64,000 nt of DNA from Alphaproteobacteria bacterium 32-64-14 (GCA_002280725.1 NCEM01000020.1:1-64000), one strand, 5' to 3'; positions 17,111 to 25,631 are shown, numbered from the stretch's first letter. Numbers and translations are program-made. Notes: a model not told the origin generated them from the sequence alone.

Positions 17111-17190
17111 GCCTCGTCCTTCGACAGGATGAGGCGCTCGGGAACAGCTGTGGGATAGGCCTCATGCTGAGCCTGTCGAAGCACGAGGCC
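17111..17190. repeat. Inverted pair of REP units (family R1)
   Basis: A shortened unit at 17111-17135, lacking about six bases of the core, faces a full unit at 17158-17190 with arms GGCCTC/GAGGCC and core GAGCCTGTCGA. It lies between the convergent serine hydrolase gene and the acidic-tail gene. Confidence 0.8.
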
Positions 17191-17204
17191 GTGCTCACCG
17201 CAGC

Positions 17205-17651
17205 TCAATCATCCAGTTCCTCATCCTCGTCGTCCTCGTCTTCCTCCTCCGAGACCTCATCGAGCCACGCCGCCTCATCCTCCACCGGCTGCGGCAGCCG
17301 CTCTTCGAGCACCAGCGCCACCGAGCCCGGCGCCAGCCCGCCACGCGCCTCGATCACCCACGAGAGAAACTCCTCCGGGCCGCCATTCAGATAGGGCGGC
17401 GGCGACACCGGCTTGAACGTGGCTGCCAGCCCCTCCTCCAGCGACAGGCTGTTCAGCACCGCGCCAAATTCCTGCACCGTGTGCCACGCCAACTCGTGAT
17501 CAATGTCGATTCCGAACTTCACCCACCAGCCGCCATCGGCGTCCTCGCCCGCGCCGATCCCGCGCGAGGGCGTGTCGTTGATCTCGATCGCCGGAATCCG
17601 CGTCAGGAAATCGATCAGCTTCTGAAATTTTGGATGATGCGCATCAGTCAT
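17205..17651 (-). CDS. Hypothetical protein with strongly acidic C-terminal tail
   Basis: 148 residues from MTDAHHPKF. The body (LTRIPAIEINDTPSRGIG, GWWVKFGIDIDHELAWHTVQEFGAVLNSLSLEE, YLNGGPEEFLSWVIEA) looks like a compact alpha/beta cytoplasmic domain that I do not recognise. The last 25 residues are almost entirely Asp and Glu. The start was chosen at 17651 because the longer frame overlaps the divergent gene at 17730. Acidic tails often mediate protein contacts or mimic nucleic acid; nothing here shows which applies. Confidence 0.75.
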   Translation of the reverse strand: MTDAHHPKFQKLIDFLTRIPAIEINDTPSRGIGAGEDADGGWWVKFGIDIDHELAWHTVQEFGAVLNSLSLEEGLAATFKPVSPPPYLNGGPEEFLSWVIEARGGLAPGSVALVLEERLPQPVEDEAAWLDEVSEEEDEDDEDEELDD

Positions 17652-17729
17652 GGCCCGAATCCTCCCGCCGCCGAATTGACCTTGCCGCGATCCGCGCCTT
17701 TGCTCCAGTGGGAGAACGGGGAGGCGCCG

Positions 17730-18185
17730 ATGACTCACATCTGGAAGAAGGGCCGCGGAAAGCTGGGGCCAATGGCGCCGCTGCTCGGCAGCTGGAAGGC
17801 GCGGGCCGATACACCCATGGGCCCCGTCATGTGCACGCGCACGTACGCGGCCTTCGGCGAGGGCTATGTGAAGCTCGACGCCGAATGGCGCTTCTCCGAC
17901 AAGGGCGCCGCGAAGGCCTATACGGAAGTCTGCTTTTTCGGCCCCGGCGCGGATGGCGTACTGACGTTCTGGTCCTACACGAGCGATGGCAAGAAAAGCT
18001 CCGGCCGCCTCGCCGATGGATCGGACATACATTCCCAGGCAGTCTGCTTTGAAGCCGGCATGGAAAAGCGGATTGCGAGGCAGGTGTTCTGGCCCGCCGA
18101 TTCGGGCGGCATGCACTGGATCGTCGAGGCGAAGACGAAGAAGGGCTGGAGCCGCATGGCGGATCACCACTACCGCCCGGCCTGA
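17730..18185 (+). CDS. Hypothetical beta-barrel-like protein
   Basis: 151 residues from the ATG at 17730, preceded by GGGGAGG. Sequence features such as PMAPLLGSWKARADTPMGPVMCTRTYAAFGEGYV, repeated beta-strand-like segments and a closing WSRMADHHYRP resemble small lipocalin-like or DUF1579-like proteins that measure a bound ligand, but no clear family can be named. No signal peptide. It is divergent from the acidic-tail gene and precedes a lipoprotein gene on the same strand by about 50 bases. Confidence 0.75.
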   Translation: MTHIWKKGRGKLGPMAPLLGSWKARADTPMGPVMCTRTYAAFGEGYVKLDAEWRFSDKGAAKAYTEVCFFGPGADGVLTFWSYTSDGKKSSGRLADGSDIHSQAVCFEAGMEKRIARQVFWPADSGGMHWIVEAKTKKGWSRMADHHYRPA

Positions 18186-18238
18186 TGACGGTCTAATCCT
18201 CGCTCAAACACTGCATAAGAAACAGAGGAAACGACCCC

Positions 18239-18706
18239 ATGCGCCTTGCCCTGATCTCGATCTCCGCGCTCAGCCTTGCCGCGTGCGGTGGCGAAGCGCC
18301 TGCGGCCCCTGCTGCGCCCGCCGCTCCCGCCGCTGAAGCGGCTGCTGCAGACGCCCATTCAGGCCATGGCCCGATGGATGCAGACATGCAGACCGCCGCC
18401 GATGACGCCAGCCAGGCCGAAACGCCGGATGGCTTCATGTACCACACCGACACCTCGAAGACGGAAACGATCCATCTTTCCACCGCTGCCGGCGTCACCT
18501 GGACGGTCACGCCCGAAGACGCAACGCAAGTTGAGATCACCGGCGCGATGGACGTGACGATGACAGACGGCACGGTCCATCACGTCATCACGTTCAAGCC
18601 GCTGACGTCAGGCGTCATCGCCAAGGTGAAACTCGAAAAGCGCGAAGGCGCCAATCCCGAAGGCCCCGTGGTCGAGACCCGCACCATCAACGCGATGATC
18701 CACTAG
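18239..18706 (+). CDS. Small lipoprotein with Ala/Pro-rich linker
   Basis: 155 residues with a lipobox ending LAAC (Cys 16), then an Ala/Pro-rich linker (residues 20-40) and a His/Met/Asp stretch (DAHSGHGPMDADM) that could bind copper. The C-terminal domain is beta-rich (TIHLSTAAGVTWTVTPEDATQVEITGAMDVTM). No family is recognised. A strong hairpin terminator follows at 18732. It is presumably anchored to a membrane; metal handling is a guess from the His/Met cluster. Confidence 0.8.
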   Translation: MRLALISISALSLAACGGEAPAAPAAPAAPAAEAAAADAHSGHGPMDADMQTAADDASQAETPDGFMYHTDTSKTETIHLSTAAGVTWTVTPEDATQVEITGAMDVTMTDGTVHHVITFKPLTSGVIAKVKLEKREGANPEGPVVETRTINAMIH

Positions 18707-18731
18707 GCGCGTCGGTCAGCGCACAAAACTC

Positions 18732-18760
18732 AGGGCGCGGGTTCATCACCCGCGCCCTTT
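18732..18760 (+). terminator. Hairpin terminator after lipoprotein gene
   Basis: AGGGCGCGGGT (18732-18742), loop TCATC, then ACCCGCGCCCT and a short T run. An 11-pair perfect stem between convergent genes, so it may serve both. Confidence 0.75.
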
Positions 18761-18795
18761 GCCTTTCCCAGCCCGTATTCAGAAATCGCGAAGCA

Positions 18796-19080
18796 TCAGC
18801 CCGGCTTGGACGCCGGCGGCGTCGTTTTCGCCTCGACCCATTTCGCGAACTCGGCCGACGACAGCGACTTGCTCTTGTCCGCGTCGTACTTGTCGAAGTC
18901 CGCCTGCGTCACCTTCATGTCCATGCTCTGCACCTCGGTCAGCGACAACGCGCCGTCCTGGTTCGCATCATGCTTGGCGAATTTTTCCGCAGCAGCGGGC
19001 TTGGGCTTGTCGGGCGTCTGCGCGAGCGCCGGAGCACAGAGAACGGCAACGCCAGCGGCAGCCAGGATCATCTTCATCAT
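18796..19080 (-). CDS. Secreted EF-hand protein
   Basis: 94 residues with a signal peptide ending APALAQ and two EF-hand loops: DANQDGALSLTE, which is complete, and DADKSKSLSSAE, which has Lys and Ser at usual ligand positions and may bind weakly. It is probably a periplasmic calcium-binding protein of the small alphaproteobacterial EF-hand type. It is convergent with the lipoprotein gene across the hairpin at 18732. Confidence 0.9.
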   Translation of the reverse strand: MMKMILAAAGVAVLCAPALAQTPDKPKPAAAEKFAKHDANQDGALSLTEVQSMDMKVTQADFDKYDADKSKSLSSAEFAKWVEAKTTPPASKPG

Positions 19081-19416
19081 GGGGGATTTCCTCTACTCGG
19101 TTACTGTCTATGACCCCGCGGCCATGCCGCCCGTCATCATGCCAACGGAGTTCCGCTAGGGGAGTTGCAGGTTCCTTCCTGAGAATTTGGTCATGCCCGC
19201 GCGGGCAAGACCCGCGACGCACGAAACCCTACTGCTCTCAAGGCGATCCGGCGTTGCGCAACCCAAACACACGCCGCTGCCTGACGAAACCTTCACATCT
19301 ACGCGACTTTGCCTGTCGTGTTCCTCTGCGACGCTTTTGTCGTCTTGCAAGTGCGGCGCTTCTGCAACATCTATATGACAGTGGGTTCACGTGGGGGTCA
19401 GTCGGTTCAGGCAGAC
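19081..19416. other. Intergenic region without a recognised gene
   Basis: About 335 bases between the EF-hand gene and the DUF2945 gene. It contains one perfect palindrome, TGCCCGCGCGGGCA at 19194-19207. Open frames here have no start signal, conserved domain or plausible composition. It must hold the promoters of the two divergent flanking genes, but no convincing -35/-10 pair was found. Confidence 0.5.
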
Positions 19417-19647
19417 ATGACACTGAAGAAAGTAGCGTATCAGCCCGGCTCGCGCGTGCGGTGGGCTGACCATGGACAGGCCGCCTACGGCATCGTCCTC
19501 AAGGTCTTCACGCATTATCTCGAGCGCACAATGAACGGGGCGACGGTCACGCGCCCCGCCAACCGCCGCAATCCGGCATACCTCATCGAACTCGATGGCG
19601 GCGCCACGCTCCTGATGAACCACAGCGACCTGCAACTCGCGGTCTAG
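19417..19647 (+). CDS. DUF2945 (HVA1/TUDOR-like) small protein
   Basis: 76 residues. YQPGSRVRWADHGQAAYGIVLKVF followed by RNPAYLIELDGGATLLMNHSDL is the short SH3/Tudor-like barrel annotated as DUF2945 or hypervirulence-associated protein. The start was set at 19417, directly before the domain; upstream ATG codons add unrelated residues. Function unknown, cytoplasmic. Its end overlaps the end of the convergent GFA gene by 4 bases. Confidence 0.75.
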   Translation: MTLKKVAYQPGSRVRWADHGQAAYGIVLKVFTHYLERTMNGATVTRPANRRNPAYLIELDGGATLLMNHSDLQLAV

Positions 19648-20183
19648 ACCTCGAACAACCCACCCGCCTTCGCCCGCGGCGCCTTGCGCGCCTTTTCCAC
19701 CATCACGCCCGGATAGCCCTTCAGCGGTCCCACCGGCGCGCCGAGATACGCCCAGTCCTGCAGCTCGCCGATCGCGACGTGATACTTCGCCTCGCGCCCC
19801 GTCCGCCCCGCGAACAGCGCGCGCGGAATGTTCACCCATTTCGGCGACCCGCCCCGCGTGAACATCACCGGCGTCCCGCACCGCGAGCAGAACGTCCGCA
19901 TCTGGCTGCGCGCCTCATCCTCAAACCGCGACAGCAGCTTCTCGCCCCGCGCCACCCGCACCTTGCTCTTCCAGCACCCGACATAGGTCGCATACGCCGC
20001 GCCATGCGCCCGCCGGCTCCCCGCCGAATGATCGTGCCACGCCCAGAACACCGGCGCGTCCGTCTCGATCTCGACACCGCCACACAGGCACGCGCCCGAG
20101 ATCACCTCGGCTGCCCGCATCTTCGCCTTTGGCGGCTTTGCCGCCTTTTCCGGTTTCGCTTTCGCAACTGCTGACTTTGCCAT
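19644..20183 (-). CDS. GFA family protein (glutathione-dependent formaldehyde-activating-like)
   Basis: 179 residues. ISGACLCGGVEIETDAP, then TYVGCWKSKV and MRTFCSRCGTPVMF supply the zinc-binding cysteines of the GFA fold. The first 25 residues are Lys/Ala/Pro-rich (AKAKPEKAAKPPKAK), like the tails of the two DUF1801 proteins. Named for S-hydroxymethylglutathione synthase, most members have unknown function. The ATG shares a base with the stop of coq7 (TGATG), indicating a two-gene operon. Confidence 0.87.
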   Translation of the reverse strand: MAKSAVAKAKPEKAAKPPKAKMRAAEVISGACLCGGVEIETDAPVFWAWHDHSAGSRRAHGAAYATYVGCWKSKVRVARGEKLLSRFEDEARSQMRTFCSRCGTPVMFTRGGSPKWVNIPRALFAGRTGREAKYHVAIGELQDWAYLGAPVGPLKGYPGVMVEKARKAPRAKAGGLFEV

Positions 20184-20752
20184 CACGCTGCTTTCATCGC
20201 CGCGCGCAGGCGCAGGCTGTCGCCCCGCGTGGATACAAAGATCATCAACTCCGTAGCTGCAGCGACCGCGGGATAAATCGCCTTCGCAAGCCAACCGCCG
20301 CCCTTCAGATTCGCTTCCGCATGAACAAGGTGCGCATCCTCGTCCACCTGCACTGTCTGAACGATGCCGAGCAGTTCCATGTCGTGCCGATTCAAAAAGG
20401 CCTGCTGCTCGACGAGATGCTGATGCACCGTCCGCTCCACCGCTGCCGTACACGCCATCACTCCGGCCCGTCCCATGCGCGCGGTCACCCAACCCAACAC
20501 CGTCCCGCCAACCGACCAGATCGACATCAGCCGGCAAGGCTTGGCCGACCGCGCCGGCATCGCCGAACGGAACAATTCCCGGTGCTTCTGCTCATGGCCG
20601 ATCGTATCTTCCAGCCAGTCGAGAATATCTGGCGCCCGCCTTCGGGCCCACGCGATCTGCGCGGAATAGATCGATACCGCGCCATGCTCCCCGGCATGGT
20701 TTACCCGCAGTATGCGGCGGATAATCCTGCTTTCCGGACTGGATTCCGGCAT
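20183..20752 (-). CDS. coq7: Demethoxyubiquinone hydroxylase (COQ7 family)
   Basis: 189 residues from the ATG at 20752, chosen for its AAGGGGAAG ribosome-binding site; an upstream ATG (20824) would overlap the divergent Rieske gene region. Di-iron carboxylate motifs are ILRVNHAGEHGAVSIY, GHEQKHRELF, VEQQAFL and QVDEDAH, which provide the Glu and ExxH ligands of COQ7. It hydroxylates C6 of demethoxyubiquinol, the penultimate step of ubiquinone synthesis, at the inner membrane. Many alphaproteobacteria use COQ7 in place of UbiF. Confidence 0.93.
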   Translation of the reverse strand: MPESSPESRIIRRILRVNHAGEHGAVSIYSAQIAWARRRAPDILDWLEDTIGHEQKHRELFRSAMPARSAKPCRLMSIWSVGGTVLGWVTARMGRAGVMACTAAVERTVHQHLVEQQAFLNRHDMELLGIVQTVQVDEDAHLVHAEANLKGGGWLAKAIYPAVAAATELMIFVSTRGDSLRLRAAMKAA

Positions 20753-20826
20753 GGCTTCCCCTTGCCGCGCTTGGCGCGCGCCCACATTCATCGGATACTC
20801 CCGCCCGATCAAGGCTTTGAGCATAA

Positions 20827-21924
20827 ATGGCAGACGGCGCACTCACCAAATCCGAAGGCATCACCGCCGAAGGCTGGCTCACCGACAGCTGGTATTTCGC
20901 CTGCGCGTCGAAATCGCTGCCGCCCGGCACGCAGTTCCGCCGCATTATCCTGGGCCAGCCCGTCCTCCTCGCCCGCACAGAGGCGGGTGAAGCCTTCGCC
21001 CTGCGCGACGTCTGCCCCCATCGCCTCGTGCCGCTCTCCGCCGGCCGCCAGGTCGAGACCAACGGCCAGCCCACCATCCAGTGCCCCTATCACGGCTGGC
21101 GCTTCGGCACGGACGGCCAGTGCAAGCTGATGCCGTCCCTGCCGAGCCCCGAGGACTTCGCAACAGACCGCGTGCGCGTGCGCCGCTATCCGGTGCACGA
21201 AGTCAACGGCATGGTGTTCGTCTACGTCGCCGACAATCCGCGCAGCGACGCGCCGCCCGCCGCGCCCCCGCCCAGCTTCGCCATCGGCGAAGGCCTCAAG
21301 CCGAAATTCATCGTCCACCAGATCTTCAACGCGCACATGGACGACGCCGTCGTCGGCCTGATGGATCCGGCCCACGTGCCCTTCGTGCACAATCAATGGT
21401 GGTGGCGCCCGCCCTCCACGGGGCTGCGCCTGAAAGAAAAACTGTTCGAGCCGTCAACGCGCGGCTGGGCCCTAGCCCGCCATGCGCCCTCGGGCAACTC
21501 GCTCGCCTACAAGATGCTGATGGGCGACAGGGTGACGACCGAGATCGTCTTCCAGATCCCCGGCTTCCGGTGGGAAATCGTCGAAGCCGAAAAGCGCCGC
21601 ATCTTCACGCTCACCTGCCTCACACCGATCAGCATGAAGAAGACGCGCATCACCCAGATCACCTTCTGGAAAAACGCGCCCTTCCTCGATCTCGCCCTGC
21701 CCATCCTCATCCCCGCCGCGCAGAAATTCCTCGGCCAGGACGGCCACATGGTGAACCTGCAGAACAAGGGTCTGGCCTACCAGCAGAACATGCTCTGGAT
21801 CGACGACATCGACGTGCAGGCCAAATGGTACCGCACGCTGAAAAAGGAATGGGCCGCCTCCCGCTCCGAAGGCCGCGCCTTCGTGAATCCGATCGAGGCG
21901 CGGACGTTGAGGTGGCGGAGCTAG
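20827..21924 (+). CDS. Rieske-type aromatic-ring oxygenase, alpha subunit
   Basis: 365 residues. The Rieske [2Fe-2S] motif is CPHRLVPLSAG (Cys 63, His 65) and CPYHGW (Cys 86, His 89). The mononuclear iron site is in NAHMDDAVVGLMDPAHVPFVH (Asp and two His). Size and wording resemble VanA-type demethylases and phthalate/PobA-like single-alpha oxygenases. It needs a reductase that is not encoded nearby. Probable role: hydroxylation or demethylation of an aromatic or polycyclic compound. It is divergent from coq7, with starts only about 75 bases apart. Confidence 0.92.
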   Translation: MADGALTKSEGITAEGWLTDSWYFACASKSLPPGTQFRRIILGQPVLLARTEAGEAFALRDVCPHRLVPLSAGRQVETNGQPTIQCPYHGWRFGTDGQCKLMPSLPSPEDFATDRVRVRRYPVHEVNGMVFVYVADNPRSDAPPAAPPPSFAIGEGLKPKFIVHQIFNAHMDDAVVGLMDPAHVPFVHNQWWWRPPSTGLRLKEKLFEPSTRGWALARHAPSGNSLAYKMLMGDRVTTEIVFQIPGFRWEIVEAEKRRIFTLTCLTPISMKKTRITQITFWKNAPFLDLALPILIPAAQKFLGQDGHMVNLQNKGLAYQQNMLWIDDIDVQAKWYRTLKKEWAASRSEGRAFVNPIEARTLRWRS

Positions 21925-21936
21925 CGCGAAGCCCGC

Positions 21937-22158
21937 GCCTCGTCCTTCGACAGGCTCAGGATGAGGCTTTCACATACGTTGTCATCCCGGCCGTAGCGAA
22001 GCGTAGAGCCGGGATCCATCGCGAAGCCGTCGAGGTCGATGAATAGGTCCCGGATAGCGCTGACGCGCTTCCGGGATGACACATCGTAGGTATGACTGGC
22101 AGCTGCATACGAGGCGATAGCGGAAGCGCCTCATGCTGAGCCTGTCGAAGCACGAGGC
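21937..22158. repeat. Nested repeat: R1 inverted pair enclosing a second inverted repeat
   Basis: Outer R1 units at 21937-21967 and 22128-22158 face each other. Between them lies a different element (21981-22080) with ends GTCATCCCGG and CCGGGATGAC. In the pairs at 1252-1337 and 17111-17190 the same two units are only about 22 bases apart. The composite fills the gap between the convergent Rieske and dienelactone hydrolase genes. Confidence 0.85.
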
Positions 22159-22232
22159 CGTGCTCACACAAGCTCAAACAAAAACGCGGGCCGGCTCTCG
22201 CCAGACCGCGCTTCTGATCTCAAACCCGAAGC

Positions 22233-23135
22233 CTACTTCAACCCCGCCTTGAAGTTCGCCAGCAGGCGCGTCCACGCCTTCTCGGCCTGCGTCTTGTCGT
22301 AGACCTGGCTGTCGGTCGGGCACCAGCCGTGCTGCGCGGGATAGACCTCGATCTCCGCCTTGATCTTCGTCTTGGCGAATGCATCGCGCAGCTTGTCCTT
22401 TATCGTGGCGTCCTGCGCATCGTCATTCTGCGCCACCGCCATCAGCATATTGGCCGCCTTCATCTGCGGGATCAGCAGGTGCGGGCTGGTCGGCGCCGCT
22501 GTCAGCACGCCGCCGCCATGGAAGCTCGCGCCCGCGCCGATGCGGTTCGGCAGGAAGCCCGCCGTGCGCATCACAAGCGGACCGCCCATGCAGTAGCCCG
22601 TCGTGCCTGCGCGCTTCTTCGCATCGACCGACCCATGCTTGTCAAGCCAGGCGAACATCGCCGTGGCATCCTTGCGGCAGTTCTCCGGATCGCCCACCGT
22701 CGGCTGCATCAAGCTGACAAGGCGCGTGCGCACCGGTGCGTCGGAGAATTTCTCGGTGTTGGCGTCGAACACCTGTCCGCGCGCAACACGATAGAACGGG
22801 TTGATCGTCAGCACGGCATAACCGGCTTCAGCCAGGCGCCGGCCCATGCCCTTGAAGGCGGGACGAAGCCCCATGATGTCCGGCCACACGAGAACGGCGG
22901 GGTGCTTGCCGAACGCCGGCACGGCGAAGTGCACATCCGCCTTGCCATCCGGCGTGTCGATGTCGAGTTCCATCTCGACCACCGGCAGCTTCGCGGTCTG
23001 CGCTTCGGCCTCAACGGTCGAAAGGTTTGCAAGCACAACAGACGCTGCGCCCGCCGCCACAACGCCACGGCGCGAAACCCCGCTCTTGTCCTTGAAGAAT
23101 TCCTGATTGCTGACTTCTGTATGTTCGTCACACAT
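22233..23135 (-). CDS. Dienelactone hydrolase family protein, Tat-exported
   Basis: 300 residues. SRRGVVAAGAASVVLA near residue 21 is a twin-arginine-like signal. The alpha/beta hydrolase domain has GYCMGG (nucleophile Cys 182), NDD with the acid at 238-239 and AQHGW (His 269), the Cys-Asp-His triad of dienelactone hydrolases. It would hydrolyse lactones or esters in the periplasm. The ring-cleaving pathway that normally accompanies DLH is absent here, although a Rieske oxygenase is the next gene across the repeat. Confidence 0.88.
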   Translation of the reverse strand: MCDEHTEVSNQEFFKDKSGVSRRGVVAAGAASVVLANLSTVEAEAQTAKLPVVEMELDIDTPDGKADVHFAVPAFGKHPAVLVWPDIMGLRPAFKGMGRRLAEAGYAVLTINPFYRVARGQVFDANTEKFSDAPVRTRLVSLMQPTVGDPENCRKDATAMFAWLDKHGSVDAKKRAGTTGYCMGGPLVMRTAGFLPNRIGAGASFHGGGVLTAAPTSPHLLIPQMKAANMLMAVAQNDDAQDATIKDKLRDAFAKTKIKAEIEVYPAQHGWCPTDSQVYDKTQAEKAWTRLLANFKAGLK

Positions 23136-23255
23136 CGACGTCTCTCCCTGCTTCCCACGCTGTCCTTTGCCGGACTTGCCCCAAGCCTACACGGATTGAT
23201 CTCCCCAGCGCAAATCGCGCAGCCGTGAAGCCGCGCCGCCGTCGCTACGCGCCGT

Positions 23256-23385
23256 CAGCCCCCTCCGTCTTGATGCTTCGCATCAATCCACCTCCCCCGG
23301 CTTCGCCGGTGGAGGACGGGTGGTTGTGTCCTCCACCGGCGAAGCCGGGGTGGTGCGCCGCAGAGCGGCGTGACGGAGGGGGCTG
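23256..23385. repeat. Large palindromic element, family R3
   Basis: Ends CAGCCCCCTCCGTC (23256-23269) and GACGGAGGGGGCTG (23372-23385). Inside are hairpin TTGATGC-ttc-GCATCAA (23270-23286) and two facing copies of a CGGCTTCGCCGG-type stem separated by GGACGGGTGGTTGTGTCC. The left half is the reverse complement of the element at 14421-14486 apart from its inner hairpin. This fills most of the 400-base gap between the dienelactone hydrolase gene and the gene at 23540; nothing else is seen there. Confidence 0.75.
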
Positions 23386-23539
23386 GCCGCAACGCAGCCG
23401 GATTTGGAGGAAACCACCTTCCCCAATCCGTCGGAAAACCAAAAACAATCGCCAACAAACTCAACCGCCAAGCCCAAGAATTTGTAGGACGCAGCCTGTC
23501 TCATCCAGCCGGCCCAAAAGCCGGGCTCATACTCCGCTC

Positions 23540-24322
23540 ATGTCCATCGCCGCGCCACAGCCGCAAGACTTCACCCCGATGTGGGACATCCTGCGCGACT
23601 GGCTGCAGCACGCGACCAGATCGGCCAGCGAGGCGCCCACAACCTTTCTGCGCAAACGCGCCGCGCCCCTGATGCGCTGGATCTACTCGCTGGAATTCGT
23701 CCTGCGCCGCCTCGTCCTCATCGCCGCGACAACACTCATCATCAACCAGCCGCAAAGTCACGCGCGCGCATCCACACGCACACAAGCAAGCCCCGCCACC
23801 ACGACGCCAGCCACCCCACCGCCCGCGACCAAAAACACCTTCCGTCTCTACGCACCCGACCGTCCGAAGCGCACGCATCGCGCTGCGCCCGCGCGCACCG
23901 GAACCACCGCCGCCACCAACACCTTGCCCCATGCACGCCGCCCCACCGCGCCGATCGACACGCTGCTCCGCGCCGACCAGCAGCATCTCCACGACGCCGG
24001 CCCGCTCGCGCATCGCGAAGACGCTGACGCGCCTCCGCCGCCCGCGCCCAGGCGCGCACCCATCACCTACGCCGCACACGCATTCTCCGAGCGCCTCGCT
24101 TACCTCGCGCAGCTGATCGCCAATCCCGACAAACTCATCGCCCGCGCCGCCCGCGCGCTTACCCGCAAACGCTCGTTCGCCCTGCGCCTGTCCGAAGCCT
24201 GTACGCCACGCGCCCGCGGCATCCTCCGCACCATGCGCCGCGTCTTCGCCGATATCCTCGCCCCGCTGCACCACGCCTGCGGCGACACGCTGCAACGGTA
24301 CGCGCATGCCGACACGAGTTGA
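23540..24322 (+). CDS. Hypothetical membrane-associated protein
   Basis: 260 residues, not assignable to a family. The N-terminal third is amphipathic with one hydrophobic segment (LRRLVLIAATTLII, about residues 52-66). The middle is Thr/Pro/Ala-rich and probably disordered (ASPATTTPATPPPATK). The C-terminus is helical and very Arg/Ala-rich (LIARAARALTRKRSFALRLSEACTPRARG). The other strand is also open along most of this stretch, as is common at high GC, but the plus frame has the more natural third-position composition. Role unknown; possibly bitopic with a long periplasmic or cytoplasmic tail. Confidence 0.55.
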   Translation: MSIAAPQPQDFTPMWDILRDWLQHATRSASEAPTTFLRKRAAPLMRWIYSLEFVLRRLVLIAATTLIINQPQSHARASTRTQASPATTTPATPPPATKNTFRLYAPDRPKRTHRAAPARTGTTAATNTLPHARRPTAPIDTLLRADQQHLHDAGPLAHREDADAPPPPAPRRAPITYAAHAFSERLAYLAQLIANPDKLIARAARALTRKRSFALRLSEACTPRARGILRTMRRVFADILAPLHHACGDTLQRYAHADTS

Positions 24323-24425
24323 TCCAACCGCAACGCAACGCACCCGCCTCGCAGCCACCTGCGAGGTCGCGGGCCTGTGTGCGCAATCGATCGATCCCGC
24401 GCATCCGCGCCACAGTGTTGGGGAA

Positions 24426-24458
24426 GGCCTCATGCTGAGCCTGTCGAAGCACGAGGCC
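24426..24458. repeat. Single REP unit (family R1)
   Basis: One full hairpin unit with arms GGCCTC/GAGGCC and core GAGCCTGTCGA, unpaired with a second copy. It lies between convergent genes, 30 bases from the end of cysA. Confidence 0.85.
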
Positions 24459-24488
24459 ATGCTCACCACCGCAATCGAAAGGACAAAC

Positions 24489-25610
24489 CTACCGGTCGAT
24501 CCAGCCCTCGGCCCTGGCCCACTTGAAGTCAGCCGTATCGGACGAGGCCAGCTTCTCGGTGGCGTAGCCTTCCTCGCCATCGCCATAGACGCGGCCGCCC
24601 GTGATCCGCACCTGCAGGCGCTGCGAGTTGTGGATGTCGATCTCGGCGGGCGCGTCGAACTCGATGCGATGCCGCGCCAGCCCGCACTCCATCGTCACGC
24701 GGCGCATGCCCCCGATACGGCGGGTCGAAACCACAAGGCCCGGAATCCCTGGCCCGCCATCGGTCACCATCGCAACGTCTTCAGGACGCAGGAACAGCTT
24801 CGCAGGACCATCCGCCAGCACGCCAACTTCAAGATCGATAACCCGCTCGTCCAGCGTCGCGCGGCCATTGCCGACAACCACGGGGATAACGCTCGACTCC
24901 CCGATGAACGAGAACACAAACGGCGTCGCCGGCGTGTCGTAGATTTCATCCGGCGTCGCCGATTGCTCGATCTGACCCTTGTTCATCACGACCACGCGGT
25001 CAGCCAGCTCAAGCGCCTCTTCCTGGTCGTGCGTCACGAACAGCGTCGTATGTCCCGTGCGGTCATGGATCTCGCGCAGCCAGCGCCGCAGATCCTTCCG
25101 CACCCGCGCATCCAGCGCGCCGAACGGTTCATCGAGCAGCAGCACGCTCGGCTCGATCGCCAGCGCCCGCGCCAGCGCCACCCGCTGCCGCTGTCCGCCG
25201 GAAAGCTGCGATGGGAAACGCTTCTCCAGCCCGGACAGCTGAACAAGGTCCAGAAGCTCCATCACCTTGAGTTTGACGTCCGCTTCCTTCGGCCGGTTCT
25301 TCTTCCGCGCGCGCAAGCCGAACGCGATATTGTCCATCACGCGCATATGCTTGAACAGCGCATAATGCTGGAACACGAACCCCACGCCGCGGTCCTGGAT
25401 ACGGCTCTCGGAGGCGTCACGGTCGTTGAAATACACCACGCCCGAATCCGGCGTCTCGAGTCCGGCGATCGTGCGCAGCAGCGTCGTCTTGCCCGACCCC
25501 GAAGGCCCCAGCAGCGCCACAAGCTCGCCCGATCCGACGGTCAACGACACATCGGCCAGCGCGGCCATGCCGGCGTAGTTCTTGGAGACGTTGGTGACGC
25601 GAACCTGCAT
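24489..25610 (-). CDS. cysA: Sulfate/thiosulfate ABC transporter ATP-binding protein CysA
   Basis: 373 residues: Walker [10 protein letters not shown] (35-43), signature LSGGQ (136-140), Walker [13 protein letters not shown] (Asp 160, Glu 161), H-loop VTHDQEEAL. The C-terminal part from about 240 is a TOBE-like regulatory domain. [16 protein letters not shown] and the gene order cysA-cysW-cysT-sbp identify the sulfate importer rather than another MalK-type ATPase. It powers sulfate uptake with CysT, CysW and the binding protein encoded upstream in the same operon. Confidence 0.95.
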   Translation of the reverse strand: MQVRVTNVSKNYAGMAALADVSLTVGSGELVALLGPSGSGKTTLLRTIAGLETPDSGVVYFNDRDASESRIQDRGVGFVFQHYALFKHMRVMDNIAFGLRARKKNRPKEADVKLKVMELLDLVQLSGLEKRFPSQLSGGQRQRVALARALAIEPSVLLLDEPFGALDARVRKDLRRWLREIHDRTGHTTLFVTHDQEEALELADRVVVMNKGQIEQSATPDEIYDTPATPFVFSFIGESSVIPVVVGNGRATLDERVIDLEVGVLADGPAKLFLRPEDVAMVTDGGPGIPGLVVSTRRIGGMRRVTMECGLARHRIEFDAPAEIDIHNSQRLQVRITGGRVYGDGEEGYATEKLASSDTADFKWARAEGWIDR

Positions 25611-25631
25611 GAAACTTGTCCGGACTTCGCG

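Noticed and set aside
21937-22158. Insertion sequence or CRISPR array
   Set aside because: There is no transposase frame and no regularly spaced direct repeat; the structure is nested inverted repeats.
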